A stretch of DNA of 64,000 bases from Tolypothrix sp. PCC 7712 (GCF_025860405.1 NZ_CP063785.1:3720001-3784000), one strand, 5' to 3'; positions 1 through 9,264 are shown, counted from the first letter of the stretch. Made by a program: numbers and translations. Notes: a model not told the origin generated them from the sequence alone.

Positions 1-608
1 TTTTTCCTATTAAAAAATTTATTATACAGACTACAGGAGTTTTTCTACCTGTCACGAAGTTTATTGGCAATATTTTAATAAAGATAGCAAGTACAACCTT
101 TTGTTTATTATTTAAGCCATCAAGGGTTTATCGACGACGTAGAGCTACAATTATACCTTTTGGACAGTTGATTGTACTTATATTAATAAGTAGTATATTC
201 TTAATTCCTTATATATCGAACATCTTAGGGAAGCCTTTGTTCAAACATAATACAACTTCTGAATCAAGAAAGAAAGTGAACCATATAGGCTGGATTTGGA
301 TAGGAACTGTTAACAGTGGCTCAGATGGTTTGTCTGTTGGGAAAAGACTGATTAAAACAGCAAATACTAATTTACTTCCTAGTATTGATCCTCCTGTTAT
401 TCCATCACCAGGAGCAGTCGTGAAAGTTAAATATAAAGTGAATTTAAGAAAAGAAAAAACATTGTCATCAAATCCACTAGTTGAACTTCAACCAGGCGAA
501 AAACTACTCATACTCAAAGTAGAATCCTTTGAAAGCGCTAACCAGAGTTCAGGAAAAATTAAGCTGAGGGCGCAAGTTCGTAAATGTACTCAAACTTGCA
601 ATCCTTGA
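1..608 (+). CDS. Membrane protein with SH3-like C-terminus, 5' partial
   Basis: The reading frame is open from nucleotide 3 to the stop at 608, so the gene starts before the window. A TTG at 168 could be called as a start, but it lies in the middle of continuous coding sequence and has no clear ribosome binding site. The visible part has two hydrophobic stretches, one near the window edge and one encoded at about 165-220, separated by a basic patch (YRRRR). After these come a GWIWIG motif and a C-terminal stretch resembling a bacterial SH3 domain (VNLRKE, then SSNPLVELQPGEKL). Such domains often sit on the extracytoplasmic side and bind cell wall or peptide. I do not recognise the full family, and the missing N-terminus could carry a catalytic domain. 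Confidence 0.5.
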   Translation, partial: FPIKKFIIQTTGVFLPVTKFIGNILIKIASTTFCLLFKPSRVYRRRRATIIPFGQLIVLILISSIFLIPYISNILGKPLFKHNTTSESRKKVNHIGWIWIGTVNSGSDGLSVGKRLIKTANTNLLPSIDPPVIPSPGAVVKVKYKVNLRKEKTLSSNPLVELQPGEKLLILKVESFESANQSSGKIKLRAQVRKCTQTCNP

Positions 609-852
609 CAATTAGCTTATGGAATTGTAAGGGACTAGTTTTTTCTCTTGGAAGATAGTCTTCTGAAGAAATATAACTAGAATTTAGACTTGCAATCATG
701 TGCAAAAACCTTGGGTGATGCTTGATATCTAGTTTAAGAGGATCTGAGGGCTTAACCTGCGGAGGTTGCATTTTGATAAATCTAGCTATTGCTAGATGCG
801 CTAATAGCCTAAAAAGCTATAATCTACCTCTGTTGATTCGAGAAATAGACTT

Positions 853-2178
853 GTGGATGCAATATTAGAGCGATCGCACGCACTCAAACAAACCATAGTA
901 GATTTTGTGCTGGAAGCAGAAGGCGATTTAGCACAAGCGCTGGAAAGCTATGCTGCTGGAAATTTACGCAGTGGGAATGGGAACATTACCCAGCAAGACT
1001 TGGTGATTGACAGCTTTATTACCGAAGGAAAAGTTGGTGATCACTCTCCGTTAGAATTGTTTATAGACAGTTATCCTGATTTACAAGAAAGCGATCGCAA
1101 TCTTATTAGCAGTTGGCATGGTAGTTTTATGGGCTTATTTGCCATCACGGAAATTTTACCTGATGGCTTTGAGGTAACAAACTGGCTTACAGATAAACAT
1201 TACATTGTTAAGCCCAATAATCCTAAAACTCTACAAGAAATATCACGATTGAAAGAAGGAGAAATATTACTTACCCGGATTTCTCCGGTTACTGATAGTT
1301 ACTGGACATTTTTTGGTAACTATACAATTATGGGTAAATTGGGTAAACCAAAACTGGCTGTCGCTATTGGTAATTTTAAAGAAAACTATAAAAATCATCT
1401 TTACAGCGATGCTCCCGATTTACTAGCAGAAGCTTGGAATTCTGTTGTCCAATACCATGAGCAGTTTGTAGAATTTTTTGGACAGGATGAAATTACATTA
1501 CCGGGATATCAACTCAATAAAAAAATTGCTGAATTTCAAGAAGTAATTACAGAAAAATTACTAGCAAATACAGGTATAGATACTTCCAAACCCTTAGCTG
1601 AGATGGCACAGGAAGCTGGTATCGACCAAGAAGAAATTAAAGCAGCAGTTAAAGAAATGGGTGCTGACTCTAATGTAGCCTCGCAGATATTTAACAATAA
1701 TGGCAGCAGTAAAATGGTCATGCCAAAGGTTGATTTACCTGCTGAACTCAAAAAAGCCGAACAAGTTACAGCAATTTCCCATCCCCGTTGGGGACAAATA
1801 TTTTTACCAACATATAGTAAATTCAAAACAATTTTATCAGCGGAAAATTGGCAGAGCATTGAAGGCGCTGAGAAACTAATTCGCTTTTATCTGGAAGATA
1901 AGAGTATCAATGCTTTTATCTGGCATCGATTAGCTCAAGAGTATCCCACATCATTAGAAAACTTGTTACAAACTTTTCTGCAACGTCCAGATTTTAGTCT
2001 AGCAAATGATTTGGATTCACTTCTACAAGAATTCGGTAAACCTCTAGAACCAGATTTACCAGAAATTGCTAGTGTTCCTGTACATCTGCATAACTTATTT
2101 CAAGCAGCCATAGCAGAAGTGCAGAAATCTAAGCCTCAAAGTAAAGGTCAAAAAAAAGCAGCAAAGGGTTTCAAATAA
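853..2178 (+). CDS. Conserved cyanobacterial hypothetical protein
   Basis: Open frame of 441 codons with a GTG start. It is soluble-looking, with no signal peptide or membrane segment. The N-terminal 60 residues are helical and acidic, a mixed region follows (WHGSFMGLFAITEILPDGFEV), and the C-terminus is helical and ends in a Lys-rich tail (KSKGQKKAAKGFK). I do not recognise a catalytic motif. Codon use and the internal GCGATCGC sites match neighbouring genes, so it is a resident gene. No neighbour gives functional context. Confidence 0.6.
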   Translation: MDAILERSHALKQTIVDFVLEAEGDLAQALESYAAGNLRSGNGNITQQDLVIDSFITEGKVGDHSPLELFIDSYPDLQESDRNLISSWHGSFMGLFAITEILPDGFEVTNWLTDKHYIVKPNNPKTLQEISRLKEGEILLTRISPVTDSYWTFFGNYTIMGKLGKPKLAVAIGNFKENYKNHLYSDAPDLLAEAWNSVVQYHEQFVEFFGQDEITLPGYQLNKKIAEFQEVITEKLLANTGIDTSKPLAEMAQEAGIDQEEIKAAVKEMGADSNVASQIFNNNGSSKMVMPKVDLPAELKKAEQVTAISHPRWGQIFLPTYSKFKTILSAENWQSIEGAEKLIRFYLEDKSINAFIWHRLAQEYPTSLENLLQTFLQRPDFSLANDLDSLLQEFGKPLEPDLPEIASVPVHLHNLFQAAIAEVQKSKPQSKGQKKAAKGFK

Positions 2179-2477
2179 TGTATAGAAATCTGGTTTGATT
2201 GCTGAAATTACTTGTGTAACTAGGGACAGGGAACAGGAAAGAAATAATAAAGGTCTACCTAACTCTGCAACCATTCAATATCATGCCTATCTCAGGAGTA
2301 AATTCCTGAGTACAAAAATGATTTGACTTTTGACTGAGCCATATTCCAGTCCATACAGTTTCTCAAACCTGCGTACATTATTAAGAAATTTAAGTATATT
2401 TTTTCCAAATTCGGAAAACCAGTAGTATCATTTGAAGCATCTATTGTCAAGAAATCCTTATCTGGCTGCATCAGAAT

Positions 2478-3071
2478 ATGACAAATTCCAACCAAATTCT
2501 ATCTAGCGAAGGCATTCTCAAGACTAATTCTACTAACACGAATATAGTTAATATTCGTTCAGCACCCGTAATTAAAGAAGGTAACGTCATTCGCCAAGGT
2601 AAATCAGGCGATCGCGTCAAAATTATAGACAAGCAAAAGCCCTCAGGGGATACTCGGACTTGGTACAAAGTGCAATTTGGTAAACAAGCAAATGAAGTCG
2701 GCTGGGTGCGTGAAGATGTGATCTCAGTTGTTCCCGCCAAGCCTGCGCCTGATAAAAATCCTTCAGAAGCAGATACATTAGTGCATTTTGTGACCGAAAC
2801 TAAAACTGTGAGAGTTCACGGTAAAGGTCAAGCATATATAAATGTGTACGACAACAAGAGCGAAACTACAAATAGCGCTCCAGCAGCAAAGTTACCTAAA
2901 ACCGAAACTAATAATCTCTGGACAACCTACATAGCATCTAAGGATGGATATACTTATCAAGTCCGCTTTATTCCTGGTGCTGACACGGAACTGACAATTA
3001 TTCAGAACAATAAAGTTGTTTTACAACAGAAAGGTTTTCGTGCGGATGGTACTGAGTACCGACCAAAATAA
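2478..3071 (+). CDS. SH3-domain (SH3b type) protein
   Basis: A 197-residue protein. Residues about 20-85 have the bacterial SH3 pattern: NIRSAPVIKEGNVIRQGKSGD, then WYKVQFG, then GWVREDVI. The second half (about 95-197) is a separate domain with no motif I know, containing TWTTYIASKDGYTYQVRFIPG-like strands. There is no obvious signal peptide, although a shorter start is possible. SH3b domains usually bind peptidoglycan or peptide ligands; that is family knowledge, not shown here. The gene is convergent with the DUF3370 gene downstream, and the spacer carries two palindromes. Confidence 0.65.
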   Translation: MTNSNQILSSEGILKTNSTNTNIVNIRSAPVIKEGNVIRQGKSGDRVKIIDKQKPSGDTRTWYKVQFGKQANEVGWVREDVISVVPAKPAPDKNPSEADTLVHFVTETKTVRVHGKGQAYINVYDNKSETTNSAPAAKLPKTETNNLWTTYIASKDGYTYQVRFIPGADTELTIIQNNKVVLQQKGFRADGTEYRPK

Positions 3072-3089
3072 TTAAAATTCAAAATTTGT

Positions 3090-3113
3090 AGAGACGCGAT
3101 TAATCGCGTCTCT
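3090..3113. repeat. 24-bp perfect palindrome (dispersed element, copy A)
   Basis: The core AGACGCGATTAATCGCGTCT is self-complementary and extends to 24 bp here. The same 20-bp core recurs at 18763-18782, and a related palindrome lies at 34646-34673. It sits between two convergent genes, so it could form a hairpin in either transcript. A dispersed palindromic repeat is the simplest reading. Confidence 0.75.
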
Positions 3114-3122
3114 CAATGATGC

Positions 3123-3167
3123 GTTACGGCGGGTATGATGGCCAGAAATGGCGCTATGTGCCGTAAC
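3123..3167. terminator. Hairpin between convergent genes
   Basis: GTTACGGC at 3123-3130 pairs with GCCGTAAC at 3160-3167 across a 29-nt loop region. It lies between the convergent stops of the SH3 gene (3071) and the DUF3370 gene (3193). There is no strong U-run, so it may be a repeat hairpin rather than an intrinsic terminator. Confidence 0.35.
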
Positions 3168-3192
3168 ACACTACCTCAAATAATGAAGTAGC

Positions 3193-4584
3193 TTATTGTC
3201 CCTTTGTCTGAGTTGCAACGGTTAATACTTGCGGTGGGGAAGCATCTGGTGGATAAAGAAAGTCTACTTGTACTAATCTGCGATCGCCTGCTGGCATATT
3301 TAATAAAGTTAGGGGTTCTCCAGCTTGGCCTCTAGTTTGCATTAAGTGGACAAACTTGGTTTGTGGCTTACCGCGATCGTCGTTGTAACGCACTCGTACT
3401 GTCCCACGGAAAAATACTTGCTTTGCGGGTGTATTGAAAAAGCGTAGTCCTGGTTTGACTAACTGGTCTTCTTTTAGTGGTGTTTGAACGGACACACTTA
3501 CAGTCTGGGGAGTTTGAGTATTGTTATACAACGGCAATTTGAGACTATATTGAATGCCGTAATTACCATGAGCGCGGTATGCGGTGTCAGGATAGCGTAC
3601 CAACATCTGAGCGCTTTGAATTTGATTGGTTCCCAAAGTACCACCATGCACGGTACTCAAAGCGTAGGAAAAGGCTTGACCCGGTTGAGGAATCGTTAAA
3701 TATTTAGCTTTAGGCTCATCTACTAATAAGGCGCGCCACTGAGAACCACTAGCAACTCCCGCTACACGTCCGTAAATTCTCGGTTTACCAGTCTCTTCTA
3801 AAGGTGTGGGAGTTTTATCTCTGGGGCCAGCTACATCACTATTGTTGAGTAAATTTTGCCACTCTTCTAAATTTGGGGCACGTTCGCTACCATCGGGATT
3901 TGTTTGTGCAAACATGGCGAGGCTAGCTGCATAAACTGTACCATTACTGCGTAGCCGCATTAATGTCGAGCGACCATTTAAAGGTGGGGTAAGTCCTTTC
4001 ACAGGAATTGGCAGATTTAATAACATCTGACTTCCTTTTGGGGGAATCACAATTTGAGCCGGAAAGATTTCTTGTCGTCGTCCTCGCAGGACATCACTAG
4101 TAACGCGATCGCCTGGGCCTGCGTAAACTGTACCTAAAGTGTTTTCACTGAATGATGGTAACGAAATAAAAGGTGCATCTGGCTGACTTAAATAAGTTGC
4201 TCCTTGCAGCACATTAATAGTTACTGGTGTTGCACCAGGATTATGCAAGATAATTCCTAAATATAGCGAGCGTAAATTTTCTTGTGGTTCAGCTCTAGCT
4301 ATATGGTGAGCAAAAATATCAAATCTTCCTTGAAAGGGAAAATTTAAATGAGCTGTTGGTACTTTTTTGCTATCTGGAGGAAAAGTGGAGAGTAAAATCC
4401 CTTCCTTTAAGACTAGTTCTGGACTATTGCTATTAAATACTGGAACTGTATCAAGATTACCTGGTAAAGGACGAACAACTTGCGGTTGTACTACTTCTTC
4501 TGGTGGTGGTGTAGGCGAAATTGATTGAGCAAGTGTCAAACTTAGTAACAATGGCAACATAAATTTAACTATTTTTTCCTCCAT
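3193..4584 (-). CDS. DUF3370 family exported protein
   Basis: A 463-residue protein whose first about 22 residues form a signal peptide (FMLPLLLSLTLAQS), followed by a Pro-rich linker. The body matches the cyanobacterial DUF3370 family as I remember it: NFPFQGRFDIFAHHIA near residue 80, then LYLGIILHNPG and ALSTVHGGTLGTN. Its function is unknown; a periplasmic or outer-envelope location is inferred from the signal peptide. Its start lies 16 bp downstream of the end of the C15-like peptidase gene on the same strand, so the two may be co-transcribed. Confidence 0.75.
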   Translation of the reverse strand: MEEKIVKFMLPLLLSLTLAQSISPTPPPEEVVQPQVVRPLPGNLDTVPVFNSNSPELVLKEGILLSTFPPDSKKVPTAHLNFPFQGRFDIFAHHIARAEPQENLRSLYLGIILHNPGATPVTINVLQGATYLSQPDAPFISLPSFSENTLGTVYAGPGDRVTSDVLRGRRQEIFPAQIVIPPKGSQMLLNLPIPVKGLTPPLNGRSTLMRLRSNGTVYAASLAMFAQTNPDGSERAPNLEEWQNLLNNSDVAGPRDKTPTPLEETGKPRIYGRVAGVASGSQWRALLVDEPKAKYLTIPQPGQAFSYALSTVHGGTLGTNQIQSAQMLVRYPDTAYRAHGNYGIQYSLKLPLYNNTQTPQTVSVSVQTPLKEDQLVKPGLRFFNTPAKQVFFRGTVRVRYNDDRGKPQTKFVHLMQTRGQAGEPLTLLNMPAGDRRLVQVDFLYPPDASPPQVLTVATQTKGQ

Positions 4585-4600
4585 AAAGACGCGGGCAAAT

Positions 4601-5113
4601 TTATGAAAGTGCCAGTTTGTTAATAATTAATACGAAATCTGCAACAATGTTTACCAAATTTTCGTGATTTAAAACTGGAACATGGACAAAAATGCAATTT
4701 GCCTGCAGTTGGGATTGGTGTAAATGATCCAATACTGAATAATAAAGACCTTCGCAGACAAATTTACCGCAGTCGTGACTAATCTCAATTCCCCTTGCTC
4801 CAGAAATTAATTGTTTTATATCCACACCTGTTTGCAAAACACTTTCTGCACTAGTTGCACAAACTTCTACAGTTAATTGCATTCGACTTGCAGCCATTCC
4901 ACAGCAGATAATACAATCCGGTTGGAGTTCATTGATTTTTTGAATTACAACATTACTAGCAAGCTGCACATCTACAGGTAAATGACGTAAATAAGTCAAA
5001 TGATGAGGTAGTGTTTCTAGTTTGGTGACTTCAAGTAATAAATCATCGGAAGAATTTGACTGTTGATCTGCGAGCCAAGTGTCAAAAGAAGTTAATAGAA
5101 ATCTTTTCTTCAT
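4601..5113 (-). CDS. Pyrrolidone-carboxylate peptidase-like (peptidase C15) protein
   Basis: A 170-residue protein, somewhat shorter than the usual 200-215. The C15 triad can be placed: Glu83 in GMAASRMQLTVEV, Cys120 in CGKFVCEGLYYSVLDH, and His144 in IFVHVP. The family removes N-terminal pyroglutamate from peptides. The strand order and the GKFVC motif support the assignment, but the N-terminus is degenerate compared with classical Pcp, so the substrate is uncertain. It is divergent from hisH, which starts 58 bp away, and upstream of the DUF3370 gene on the same strand. Confidence 0.7.
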   Translation of the reverse strand: MKKRFLLTSFDTWLADQQSNSSDDLLLEVTKLETLPHHLTYLRHLPVDVQLASNVVIQKINELQPDCIICCGMAASRMQLTVEVCATSAESVLQTGVDIKQLISGARGIEISHDCGKFVCEGLYYSVLDHLHQSQLQANCIFVHVPVLNHENLVNIVADFVLIINKLALS

Positions 5114-5171
5114 AAGAAATATTATTTAAAATAGAATTACTCTCCATAATAAATTTACAAGGAGCAGGTCA

Positions 5172-5807
5172 ATGCCAGTGATTGCGGTCGTAGATTATGA
5201 TATGGGAAATTTACATTCAGTTTGCAAAGGCTTGGAAAAAGCTGGAGCAACTCCTAAAATCACTCATTCTTTTAAGGAATTAGAACAAGCAGATGCAGTA
5301 GTTTTGCCAGGAGTTGGAGCATTTGATCCAGCCATGCAACACCTGCGTGCCCGTGGTTTAGAACAACCTATTAAAGATACGATCGCATCAGGTAAACCTT
5401 TTTTGGGTATCTGTTTGGGATTGCAAATTCTGTTTGAATCGAGTGCCGAAGGTACACAACGAGGACTCGGAATTGTCAAAGGAACAGTTAAAAGGTTTCG
5501 TCCAGAACCAGAAATTACAATTCCTCACATGGGTTGGAATCAGCTGGAAATAACTCAGCCAAAAAGTATTATGTGGGAGCATTTGCCTGCGAATCCTTGG
5601 GTTTATTTTGTTCATTCTTACTATGTTGAACCAACAGATCCGCAAATTAGCGCAGCAACAGTTACCCACGGGACGCAAAGAGTTACAGCTGCGATCGCTC
5701 GTGATAATCTGATGGCAGTGCAATTTCACCCGGAAAAATCATCTAATATTGGATTGCAAATCCTATCTAATTTTGTTGCTCAAGTCCGCGAACAAGTAGC
5801 AGCATAA
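5172..5807 (+). CDS. hisH: Imidazole glycerol phosphate synthase, glutaminase subunit HisH
   Basis: A 211-residue class I glutamine amidotransferase. It supplies ammonia to HisF for ring closure to imidazole glycerol phosphate and AICAR in histidine synthesis. The catalytic triad is visible: Cys81 in FLGICLGLQ, and His186 and Glu188 in QFHPEKS. The oxyanion-strand motif PGVGAF is at 46-51. The length is normal for the family. The start is supported by an AAGGAGC box 6-7 nt upstream. hisF is not adjacent, as is common in cyanobacteria where his genes are scattered. Confidence 0.95.
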   Translation: MPVIAVVDYDMGNLHSVCKGLEKAGATPKITHSFKELEQADAVVLPGVGAFDPAMQHLRARGLEQPIKDTIASGKPFLGICLGLQILFESSAEGTQRGLGIVKGTVKRFRPEPEITIPHMGWNQLEITQPKSIMWEHLPANPWVYFVHSYYVEPTDPQISAATVTHGTQRVTAAIARDNLMAVQFHPEKSSNIGLQILSNFVAQVREQVAA

Positions 5808-5861
5808 TACAATTTAGTTGTCTGTCAGTTGTTATTTGTTCTTTGTCATTTGTCTTTGTGC

Positions 5862-5919
5862 AATGACTAATGATCGATGAACAATGACTAATGGCTCATA
5901 ACTAATGACTAATGGCTCT
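5862..5919. repeat. 21-bp tandem repeat running into the rsmD start codon
   Basis: The 11-mer AATGACTAATG begins at 5862, 5883 and 5904, an exact 21-nt period (three heptamers). The third copy contains the ATG of rsmD at 5912 and its second codon. An in-frame ATG in copy 2 (5891) is closed by TAA after four codons. The sequence is of the same heptamer type as the sufD/sufS spacer. Confidence 0.8.
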
Positions 5920-6457
5920 GAGAATTTACGGAAATCGTCAGTTAAAAACTTTACCTGGTAAAGATACCAGACCTACTAGTGCGCGGGTACGAGAGGCTGT
6001 CTTTAATATTTGGCAGGAAAGAATATTTGGGTGTCGTTGGCTAGATTTGTGTGCTGGTAGCGGTTCAATGGGCGCAGAGGCTTTGTGTAGAGGAGCCAGC
6101 TTAGTAGTCGGTATTGAACAATCGAGCCGCGCCTGTAACATCATTCAACAGAATTGGCAGCGAGTAGCGAGTGCTGACCAAGAATGGAAATTGTTGCGGG
6201 GAAATGTACTCCAACAGTTAAAAACCTTATCAGACCAAAAATTTGACAGAATTTATTTTGATCCGCCCTATGCTAGCGGATTATATCAACCAGTTTTAGA
6301 AGCGATCGCAAACTACCAGCTTTTAGATGCTGAAGGCGAAATTGCGGCTGAACATAGTGCCCAAGATTGGACTCCACCAGTCATTGCTAACTGGGAAATT
6401 TGCCGCCAGAAAGTCTATGGAAATACTGCTTTGACGTTTTATAGGATGATCGAGTGA
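5912..6457 (+). CDS. rsmD: 16S rRNA (guanine(966)-N2)-methyltransferase RsmD
   Basis: A 181-residue Rossmann methyltransferase that methylates G966 of 16S rRNA during 30S assembly. SAM motif I is DLCAGSGSMG (45-54) and the N-methyltransferase motif DPPY is at 117-120. The N-terminal MALRIYGNR and RPTSARVREAVFN are typical. The start codon lies inside the third unit of a 21-bp repeat and has no recognisable Shine-Dalgarno sequence, so initiation may be weak or unusual. It is convergent with petG, and the 87-bp spacer is filled with G/C-rich heptamers. Confidence 0.92.
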   Translation: MALRIYGNRQLKTLPGKDTRPTSARVREAVFNIWQERIFGCRWLDLCAGSGSMGAEALCRGASLVVGIEQSSRACNIIQQNWQRVASADQEWKLLRGNVLQQLKTLSDQKFDRIYFDPPYASGLYQPVLEAIANYQLLDAEGEIAAEHSAQDWTPPVIANWEICRQKVYGNTALTFYRMIE

Positions 6458-6518
6458 TTCAGGGGAAGGGGACAAGGGGACAAGGGGGAAAACGAGAAAT
6501 TCCCATTACCTATCACTA

Positions 6519-6547
6519 ATTACCCAGTCCCCAGTCCCTAATCCCTA
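6519..6547 (-). repeat. G-rich heptamer array starting at the petG stop codon
   Basis: On the minus strand the petG stop TAG is the first triplet of TAGGGATTAGGGACTGGGG, and the GGGGACT-type heptamers continue. The same boundary is seen at sufR, accC, YggT, sdhB and the DUF3352 gene. Confidence 0.75.
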
Positions 6548-6658
6548 ACCTCCCAGTTCAGTGGGACGCTTGTATTGCTTGTAGGCAGCGTAAAACAGAC
6601 CAGAGAGTGTAACCACAATTAGACCAAGGACGATACCTGAGAGCAGGGGTTCAACCAC
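6545..6658 (-). CDS. petG: Cytochrome b6f complex subunit PetG
   Basis: A 37-residue single-span protein, read as [20 protein letters not shown] followed by [17 protein letters not shown], which matches PetG over its whole length. PetG is a small subunit required for assembly and stability of the thylakoid cytochrome b6f complex. The start is GTG (6656-6658) with an AGGAG box 7-8 nt upstream. It is too short for ordinary gene calling. It is divergent from cytM, 211 bp away, so two electron-transfer genes share an upstream region. Confidence 0.95.
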   Translation of the reverse strand: MVEPLLSGIVLGLIVVTLSGLFYAAYKQYKRPTELGG

Positions 6659-6869
6659 TGTAAATCTCCTCTTTGCAATTATTAAACATTTGTTTCCTGT
6701 TTTTGATTTTACCAAATTCGGGATGAATGCCGCTCTCTACAGCATTTTTGGAGAATGAATCATCAAAGTAAAACTGGCATTCATGCTTGCAGTGAGCATC
6801 AAGAACTTTTAAGCTATGTGTAGGAAATGAAAAATTCTTAGCACACCTACAACTTTCACAACAAACCTT

Positions 6870-7244
6870 TTGGATAACCAGATTACCAAACCTGAAAATT
6901 TAATTCAGAGGATCGCTTTGCTGGCTCTTGCCGTAATGCTAGCAATCACTTTGGGCATTTTTGGTGTTCAGATGGTGCAAGCTTCCGATCCTTATGTGAA
7001 AAATGTTCTATCCTTAACTGGAGATCCAGTTCAAGGTAACGCTATTTTTCAAATCAATTGTGCTGGTTGTCATGGCTGGCAAGCCGATGGGCGAGTAGGC
7101 CCCAGCTTGCAAGGTGTATCCAAGCATAAGTCGCGTTATGGACTGATTCGCCAAGTGATTAGTGGTGAAACACCACCGATGCCAAAGTTTCAGCCTAGTG
7201 CCCAAGAAATGGCAGATCTTTTGAGCTATTTAGAGTCTTTATAG
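6870..7244 (+). CDS. cytM: Cytochrome cM
   Basis: A 124-residue class I c-type cytochrome with one N-terminal membrane anchor (about 14-36). The haem-binding motif is CAGCH (Cys64, Cys67, His68), and the likely axial Met is Met104 in PPMPKF. Layout and sequence (MDNQITKPE at the start, GRVGPSLQGVS in the middle) fit CytM, a membrane-anchored low-potential cytochrome conserved in cyanobacteria and linked to respiratory electron flow and stress. The start is TTG, the only reasonable one in frame. It is divergent from petG. Confidence 0.85.
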   Translation: MDNQITKPENLIQRIALLALAVMLAITLGIFGVQMVQASDPYVKNVLSLTGDPVQGNAIFQINCAGCHGWQADGRVGPSLQGVSKHKSRYGLIRQVISGETPPMPKFQPSAQEMADLLSYLESL

Positions 7245-7784
7245 CCCAAATTTGAGAAATTATTGCTTGGTATGAACTATATTAAGGCTAAAAGGCGATC
7301 GCTCTCACCATATATAAAGACTGGCAATTTTACCTTAAAAATTTTTAACTGAAGAAAGTCAAAAACTCTGTACAGCAAAGATTGTAGTAGGTGGAAATGC
7401 TTGCTGGATTTGCGCTGTCTATTTAGATGTGTTTTACATTATTAGTTAAGGTGCAAAGTTGCTGACTATACTGCACTTGTGCTTGCCTAGTAACCTTGGT
7501 ATTATCTTCGCCTAAACTTCATAATAGGCTGCATATTTTTGAAATTAGAATTGTATTGGGTATAACAGAGGGGCAACTGATAGCCAGTTTTGGGTTTGAG
7601 ATTAACAATCTTTACCAAAAGGTTGTTCCAGACCTAGAAAACATGACTATCTAACTCAAAATAGTATAAAGGATTACTAGTAAAATGCCTTTAGCATGAT
7701 TTATGTAGGGTCTGGTTGAACAGTATATACAACCAAAGAGTGTAAAATTCTACAAAACATATATTTTGATATATATAAAAGCTA
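7245..7784. other. Gene-free spacer cytM-isomerase gene
   Basis: 540 bp, AT-rich. I find no coding frame with cyanobacterial codon use. A short inverted pair GGTTG/CAACC at about 7713-7733 precedes the isomerase gene and could be part of its promoter. Nothing else is recognisable. Confidence 0.4.
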
Positions 7785-8522
7785 ATGACTGAAGTACTAA
7801 GAATTGGTAACCGTACAATCACGAATGACGAACTAATTCCCTTACTGGCAGGCTATCAAATGCTGCCACAGTTGCGAAGGGAATTAATTATCGATGATGC
7901 GATCGCATCCATAGATTGTACCCCGGAAGAAATCGCTGCTGCTCAACAACAGTTTTTCGCTGAAAGACAGTTAACATCCGAAGCCGATGTCAAAGCATGG
8001 ATGGAATATCAGGGATTGAGTCCAAAGCAACTAGCAGATTTGACGGTGCGGAAGCTGAAAGTAGAAAAATTTAAGCAAGAAACTTGGGGTAAAAAGCTAG
8101 AAGCGTATTTTTTCCAGTCGAAAGCAAAACTGGATAAAGTAATTTATTCTTTGCTACGCACCCAAGATATGGGAATCGCTCAAGAACTCTACTTCCGCAT
8201 TCAAGCCAAAGAGCAATCCTTTGCAGATGTAGCACGAGAATATTCTAAAGGCCCAGAGGCGCAAACAGGCGGATTAGTTGGGCCAATTGAACTCAACCAA
8301 CTCCATCCAGCAATGGCGCAATTACTGGCTAACAATCAACCAGGGCAAGTTTTACCCCCGACTCGCATCGCTGAATGGTTTGTGATTGTGCAGTTAGAGA
8401 AATTTATCCCAGCACAACTAGATGAACCAATGAAAGCACGGCTGCTCAATGAACTGTTTGAAGGTTGGATACAAGAACAGCAAAAACAAATGATGACTCC
8501 AGCCGTTTCTCTCAGCAGCTAA
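7785..8522 (+). CDS. Parvulin-type peptidyl-prolyl isomerase
   Basis: A 245-residue protein with an N-terminal helical SurA/PrsA-like region (1-115) and a C-terminal rotamase domain at about 120-215. The signature FADVAREYSKGPEAQTGGLV is followed by GPIELNQLHPAM and a GQVLPPTR strand. The family catalyses cis-trans isomerisation of Xaa-Pro bonds. There is no signal peptide, so it is cytoplasmic unless exported with a partner. Related cyanobacterial proteins often accompany HlyD/ABC peptide exporters; here the nearest ABC transporter is the one at 9265-10989 on the opposite strand. Confidence 0.85.
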   Translation: MTEVLRIGNRTITNDELIPLLAGYQMLPQLRRELIIDDAIASIDCTPEEIAAAQQQFFAERQLTSEADVKAWMEYQGLSPKQLADLTVRKLKVEKFKQETWGKKLEAYFFQSKAKLDKVIYSLLRTQDMGIAQELYFRIQAKEQSFADVAREYSKGPEAQTGGLVGPIELNQLHPAMAQLLANNQPGQVLPPTRIAEWFVIVQLEKFIPAQLDEPMKARLLNELFEGWIQEQQKQMMTPAVSLSS

Positions 8523-8675
8523 ATTGAGTAGAGAAAATTAGGAGAAGGAATTTAAATTAAAATTGATTACTTAGCTTTGGAGGTAAAGTTCCTTTCAGGA
8601 GCTTTACTTCGCTCATGATTTAGTAATTTTTTACACAGTCGTTGATATCTAAACTGAGAATTTAAACTATAAACT

Positions 8676-9167
8676 ATGCTGAATTTTTATAAGGTCACTG
8701 CTTTGGCTTTAACAAGTTTAAGTTTTTACAGTGTCAGTATATCCACATTATCAACATCTGCACTTGCTGGGGAACCCATTATTGATAGAAACTGCCGCTA
8801 TCATGTAAGAACACAAGAAGTATTGCGGCAAATACCACAACGGAATCAAGCTAGAGTATTATCAACATCTCAGTTTCAAGTTAATAATCAAAAATACGTT
8901 CTACAATTACTAAAATTTCCCAATTCTAAAGGGGTTTTATGTCTTTGGAAACCTCATGCTCGGCTACCGGAAAGATTAAGAGATGTGTCGATTATTCAAG
9001 ACAAGGTGATTGGAAAACTTGAAAAACATCCCAAGCAACCAGCAACTTATATAGTTACAGTCAAAGGTGATGAATCAGGAGATATATTAAACACGGCTTA
9101 TAGATTAAACCTGACTAATCCCGAAAAACCAAAGGTGACACCGTTAATCAGAGTGTACAAAAAATAG
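8676..9167 (+). CDS. Small secreted protein of unknown function
   Basis: A 163-residue protein with a clear signal peptide (about 1-31, ending near STSALAG). The mature part is basic, with two cysteines (in RNCRYHV and GVLCLWKPH) that could form a disulfide. I do not recognise the family. The gene is convergent with the ABC exporter gene downstream. Confidence 0.55.
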   Translation: MLNFYKVTALALTSLSFYSVSISTLSTSALAGEPIIDRNCRYHVRTQEVLRQIPQRNQARVLSTSQFQVNNQKYVLQLLKFPNSKGVLCLWKPHARLPERLRDVSIIQDKVIGKLEKHPKQPATYIVTVKGDESGDILNTAYRLNLTNPEKPKVTPLIRVYKK

Positions 9168-9264
9168 ATGAGTGATTTGGTTTGATGCTACGCGATCGCA
9201 TCTTTTCACTGTACTTCAGCAGTGGCCAATCATAAATGATGCGATCGCCCCAACTCACATATCA

